Assembly (NCBI GenBank): GCA_021162655.1
Contig: JAGGYI010000021.1
Span: 1 to 37,676, forward strand
Reading direction: 5' to 3'
Length of the DNA: 37,676 nucleotides
Source: Anaerolineae bacterium
Lineage (GTDB): Bacteria; Chloroflexota; Anaerolineae; UBA1429
Below, piece by piece: positions 33,978-37,676 of this stretch. A program made the translations under genes and the position numbers. The number at the start of each line of letters is the position of its first letter. Position 1 is the first letter of the stretch. Below the pieces are notes generated by a model. That model worked only from the letters and a program-made list of their open reading frames with translations, was not told where the DNA came from and searched no databases.

Positions 33978-35926
33978 AAAAAGGACTTTGGTGGACTCTT
34001 CTTTTCATCATAGCATTGGGAGTTGCGGTCTGGCCGGTTCCCTTTGACGGGGGAGGAAAGCTTGTCCGGGGAGGTTTCTTCCTGTTGCGAGTGGCTACTC
34101 TCCTTTCTCTTCCTGGATTGGCTCTAGTTCTCCTTTTGCATCCTTTAAGAGATACACTTGCTTCCCTCATCCTTGGGAGCGTATTAACGCTGAGTCTTTT
34201 CCCTATTTTGCTTCTTTGGATGGGGTTACTCGGAGGGCATTGGTCTGCAGAGTTTGTGCGAGGCTTTTTGCTGATATCTGGGATAGTGGTGCTGTTTCAA
34301 CTGTGGAGATCCGATGGGGAGGCGACCTTGAGCCTTGGCTGGGGGGGAGCGCTTTTTCTGGTGTTTTTACTCGCCCTGGGGGTGAGGCTTTATCAAGTGA
34401 GGCACATCCTTTACCCTGCCTGGGTGGATTCCTATCATCACACGATTATTACTCAGATTGTTCTTGATACGGGAAGGGTGCCTGTAGGTTATCGCCCTTT
34501 TGCTCCCCTGGATTCCTTTCATTATCATTTTGGTTTCCATGCCTATAGCGCTTTCGTCGGATGGATTACTGGGTTACCAGCCCATCGGGCCGTTCTCCTG
34601 GGAGGGCAGGTGCTCAATGCCCTCACAGTGCCTTCCCTTTTTTTCTTTGTTGATCGTTTGACCAAAGATCGCCGTGCGGCGCTCTTCTCGGGGGCTATGG
34701 CTGGATTGGTGTGCCGCATGCCTGCTTACTATGTGAACTGGGGGCGTTATACGCAGTTGGCTGGACAGGTTCTTTTGCCTGTGGCTCTAGCGTTCACAGT
34801 GGAGGCCTGTCAAGCAAAGGAGAAACGCGAGCAGTGGCGAAAGGCATTCCTGGCCAGCCTTTTAGCGGGTGGGCTACTTCTGACGCACTATCGGGTGGCC
34901 ATTTTCTACATAGTGGGTGTAGGGATCTTTGGCTTGAGCAAAGTGTTGCGTGGTAGAAGGACGGGACAAGTGCTCCTTTGCCTGGGAGCTATAGGGTTGC
35001 TGGTCTTATTTTGGATTGGTCCCTGGCTTTTCTCGCTGTTGAGAAAAACAATCTCCGTAGCCCAGCAGGTAAGGCGAACCGTGCCCAAGGGACAGCAGTA
35101 TGATTATCTGACTCTGGAATTCGTCTTGGGTTATGGTCTGCGTTTGCCTGTTCTGCTTTTATCTGGGTTGGCAGCAATTTGGCTACTTGCCCGTGTGACT
35201 GTTCGCCCTCTGGGAGGGCTGATCCTCCTTTGGCTGGCGGCGATGTTCTTCTTGGCAAATCCTGTGCTTTCTGGAATCCCTTCGGGTTTTCTGCCCAATG
35301 GCACTGTGATCGTAGCTCTTTATCTTCCAGCCTCTCTGCTTGTGGGGCTTGCTGTAGGGGACGCTTGGTCTTTGCTTGATGGAAAGTGTCGTAAGAATTG
35401 GCCCCGATGGGGGGCCAAGCTTTCTTTAGCGGGTTTTGGGCTTTTGGTACTCGTCGCGAGCATCCTGGGAACTAGGGGTATCCTTGCCCATGGATTGGAG
35501 CCGTGGCGTTATTTGGTCTCCTCCGCAGATCTTCAGGCAATGCGCTGGATTGAGAAGAACGTGCCTCAAGATGCTCTTTTCGCCGTGACGGGGGAGTTTT
35601 GGCTCCCTACTGCTGTGGCTGGCGCGGACGCGGGGCTCTGGTTACCCTATATCGCCCACAGGCAAACACTTATCCCACCGATGATCTATATTAGTGAGGC
35701 AGATGAACATTTTATTGAGCAAGTGAACCGCACGGTGCGAGGCCTCCTCCAGGCAGATTCAGCCCAGGCTCTGGCTCGGGCCTTGTGGCAAGTAGGAGCA
35801 GGGTATATTTATCTTGGGAGGCGTTCTCCAGAGAATTGGCACGCCCTTTTAGAGGATAGCCGCTATTTCCAATGCCTCTATGCAATAGATGATGTGCGTG
35901 TCTATCAGCTCAAGGGCGTGCCATGA
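33974..35926 (+). CDS. Polytopic membrane protein, GT-C-fold-like or DUF6541-like; possible lipid-linked sugar transferase
   Basis: About a dozen hydrophobic segments; conserved-looking loop WVDSYHHTIITQIVLDTGRVPVGYRPFAPLDSFHYHFGFHAYSAF; soluble C-terminal portion; ATGA overlap with the last GT4. Confidence 0.7.
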   Translation: MKKGLWWTLLFIIALGVAVWPVPFDGGGKLVRGGFFLLRVATLLSLPGLALVLLLHPLRDTLASLILGSVLTLSLFPILLLWMGLLGGHWSAEFVRGFLLISGIVVLFQLWRSDGEATLSLGWGGALFLVFLLALGVRLYQVRHILYPAWVDSYHHTIITQIVLDTGRVPVGYRPFAPLDSFHYHFGFHAYSAFVGWITGLPAHRAVLLGGQVLNALTVPSLFFFVDRLTKDRRAALFSGAMAGLVCRMPAYYVNWGRYTQLAGQVLLPVALAFTVEACQAKEKREQWRKAFLASLLAGGLLLTHYRVAIFYIVGVGIFGLSKVLRGRRTGQVLLCLGAIGLLVLFWIGPWLFSLLRKTISVAQQVRRTVPKGQQYDYLTLEFVLGYGLRLPVLLLSGLAAIWLLARVTVRPLGGLILLWLAAMFFLANPVLSGIPSGFLPNGTVIVALYLPASLLVGLAVGDAWSLLDGKCRKNWPRWGAKLSLAGFGLLVLVASILGTRGILAHGLEPWRYLVSSADLQAMRWIEKNVPQDALFAVTGEFWLPTAVAGADAGLWLPYIAHRQTLIPPMIYISEADEHFIEQVNRTVRGLLQADSAQALARALWQVGAGYIYLGRRSPENWHALLEDSRYFQCLYAIDDVRVYQLKGVP

Positions 35927-35931
35927 AAAAA

Positions 35932-37676
35932 CTAACGTGCGCGAGCTAACAGCAGACTCTCAAGGGTTTCTGCTACATCATCGAGGCCCAGTTCGCGGAG
36001 TTTCTCTGGTTTGGGCCATCCTGTCGTTTTATCCCATCCGCGGAGCTCATAGTAACGGTCGAGTAGTTCGCGGAACTCATGAGCGTCTTCGCTGAGATGA
36101 GTGCCATCGACCTTAGAAGGCCATTGGAAGTGAGGGATAACCGCTTCATCGAGGGAGCGCTCTCGGCCATTGTTGCGGATCTCGATGGCGCGCTCCAAGT
36201 TCACTATGCGCTCAGCAATGGGCTGTTCCATCTCTTTGATGTCTAGGTCGATCCCTGTACAGGATTGGAAAAGCCTTGCCTCTGCTGTCAGATCACCATA
36301 GATGGACTCTCCCCGCCTGACCGCCTGTTCCATCTCTTCTTTTGTGTCAAAGGTTTTGCGCAGTACTGGGAAGACCCAGTCGCAGAGTCCCATTGAATCT
36401 TTGATAACGGAGCGATACTGGTGCCAGGCGACGACATGTTCGATGTAGTCAGTCCCTGGATAGATTGCCTTGCGTGAACCGTAGACTTTTTCAACGAGAT
36501 TCAAAAGGGAGATAGAAATATCCTCCGGTTTCTTGGGTTCTGAGGGCTGCCCAAAAAGGCCGTTGAGGAAAAAGAATCCATGGGTGCTAGGTGTTACGTC
36601 GCGCGTCGAAACGGCGTATAATAGTGCCCCATACTCCCAAAAAGGACTGGGGTGGGGTTCCATGAGGCGACCTTCTCGGTGCCAGCCGTGCCCCCGGCTT
36701 CCTGCAGAGGCGGTGAATTCGGCAAGTTCTGGAGGACCGATGGGGTGCTTCTCATAGAAACGGCAAAAGTCCTCGGCGATGTCATTCCCTAACCCTCGAC
36801 GATAAGACACGTTGAGGATCCAGTCTCGCCACCACTCAGGGTTGTCGATATCCAAAGGCTCTCCATCGATTTCGTCGATGCCCAGCTCCTTGAGGGCTCG
36901 AAAATAGCGGCCCCAGGTATGATAGGCCCAGGCGGTGATACCCATCGCTTCAGCAAGGTTGGCCAGGTCGATCCCAATGCCTCCAAAGCCTTTGATTTTC
37001 GGAATGTTGAGGGTTTTCCCTTGTGGTGAACGCGCTTTGTATTCTCCAGAACCACCGCGCCATACTGCGTCGACGCAGGTGGTCATATTTACCTGACTTG
37101 CGCTACCAAAACGGTCTTTGGCGGGATAGATACGAGTCCAACACTTGACAGAGCATCCATGAGTGCAAGCCAGATAGGGGAAACCCTGTTCGATTTTACC
37201 AATGCAGCTGAGCCCCCCCCGAACTAGGTACCAGACGTCGGCAACTGCCTTGAGAAAAGCTTCTGGCTGAGCGATTGGGAAGCCTCGAGTGCCCCGAACT
37301 ACAATGGCTTTGAGCTTTTTGGAGCCCATCACGCCACCAAACCCGCCATTGCCTACTGCGTTGGTCAACCGGTGGGTGATGCAGGCAAAGCGTACGAGGT
37401 TCTCTCCCGCAGGCCCGATGGCTGCAATCTGGTGGAGCTTACTGTGCCGTGCTTTGAGCTCTTGTTGGGTTGCGAATGTTCCTTTTCCCCAAAGGTCTTG
37501 AGCGTCCTCTAGAGAAACTTTGTCATCTTCAATGAGCAGGTAACAAGGGGTGTCAGCTCGCCCCTGAATGATGATGCCATCGTACCCGGCATATTTGAGC
37601 TCAGCCCCAAAATATCCCCCCATACTGGCAGAAGCCCACATCGGGGTAGGGTATCCCCTTGGCATAAGGCTAGAGA
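35932..37676 (-). CDS. Aldehyde:ferredoxin oxidoreductase (AOR/tungsten) family protein, N-terminus beyond the window
   Basis: MGGYFGAELKYAGYDGIIIQGRADTPCYLLIEDDKV; IGPAGENLVRFACITHRLTNAVGNGGFGGVMGSKKLKAIVVRGT; DSMGLCDWVFP. The frame stays open through the visible bases upstream of 37665. Confidence 0.92.
   Translation of the reverse strand, partial: SSLMPRGYPTPMWASASMGGYFGAELKYAGYDGIIIQGRADTPCYLLIEDDKVSLEDAQDLWGKGTFATQQELKARHSKLHQIAAIGPAGENLVRFACITHRLTNAVGNGGFGGVMGSKKLKAIVVRGTRGFPIAQPEAFLKAVADVWYLVRGGLSCIGKIEQGFPYLACTHGCSVKCWTRIYPAKDRFGSASQVNMTTCVDAVWRGGSGEYKARSPQGKTLNIPKIKGFGGIGIDLANLAEAMGITAWAYHTWGRYFRALKELGIDEIDGEPLDIDNPEWWRDWILNVSYRRGLGNDIAEDFCRFYEKHPIGPPELAEFTASAGSRGHGWHREGRLMEPHPSPFWEYGALLYAVSTRDVTPSTHGFFFLNGLFGQPSEPKKPEDISISLLNLVEKVYGSRKAIYPGTDYIEHVVAWHQYRSVIKDSMGLCDWVFPVLRKTFDTKEEMEQAVRRGESIYGDLTAEARLFQSCTGIDLDIKEMEQPIAERIVNLERAIEIRNNGRERSLDEAVIPHFQWPSKVDGTHLSEDAHEFRELLDRYYELRGWDKTTGWPKPEKLRELGLDDVAETLESLLLARAR

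Noticed and set aside
36610-36640. TATAAT inside the AOR gene (gcgtataatagtg)
   Set aside because: No suitable -35 noticed and it lies within a conserved coding region; probably chance.
1-37676. CRISPR arrays, transposases, tRNA or rRNA genes
   Set aside because: No spaced short direct repeats, IS-type ORFs, TTCRANNC-type T-loops in intergenic regions or rRNA-like segments were noticed by eye. A tRNAscan/CRISPR search was not possible.

Overview
The window looks like a bacterial chromosomal segment. Gene content suggests Chloroflexota or a similar thermophile, but this is inference only. I see no rRNA, tRNA, CRISPR array or transposase. From left to right: (1) the 3' part of a large modular surface or secreted protein, with tandem 79-aa Ig/PKD-like repeats, four SdrD/Cna-B-like domains, a TolB/PD40-like beta-propeller and a DNRLRE-like C-terminus; (2) metabolic genes: URO-D-like, Gfo/Idh/MocA, aldose epimerase, and mandelate racemase/enolase-superfamily; (3) a housekeeping block: TraR/DksA zinc finger, lspA, RluD-type pseudouridine synthase, CDP-alcohol phosphatidyltransferase, threonine aldolase, CPBP protease, penicillin acylase, nitroreductase, HpaI-type aldolase, sulfatase, NodB-like deacetylase, and a second Gfo/Idh/MocA; (4) a minus-strand DUF1015-serA operon; (5) a nine-gene plus-strand glycan synthesis and export operon (Wzt/Wzm ABC transporter, two GT2, four GT4, one polytopic membrane protein); (6) the C-terminal part of an aldehyde:ferredoxin oxidoreductase (AOR) family gene. 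The most interesting signal is non-coding. A ~115-nt structured leader lies between a near-consensus promoter and the DUF1015-serA operon. It ends in a strong intrinsic terminator whose 5' arm can instead pair with the 3' arm of an upstream closing stem. That is riboswitch/attenuator architecture, and I cannot match it to a known class by eye. Also notable are an exactly conserved C-X12-C-X8-C-X2-C insertion in three of the four GT4 enzymes, an AOR with C-X3-C-X3-C cysteine spacing, and a ParB/Srx-like DGHHR motif in the DUF1015 protein next to serA.
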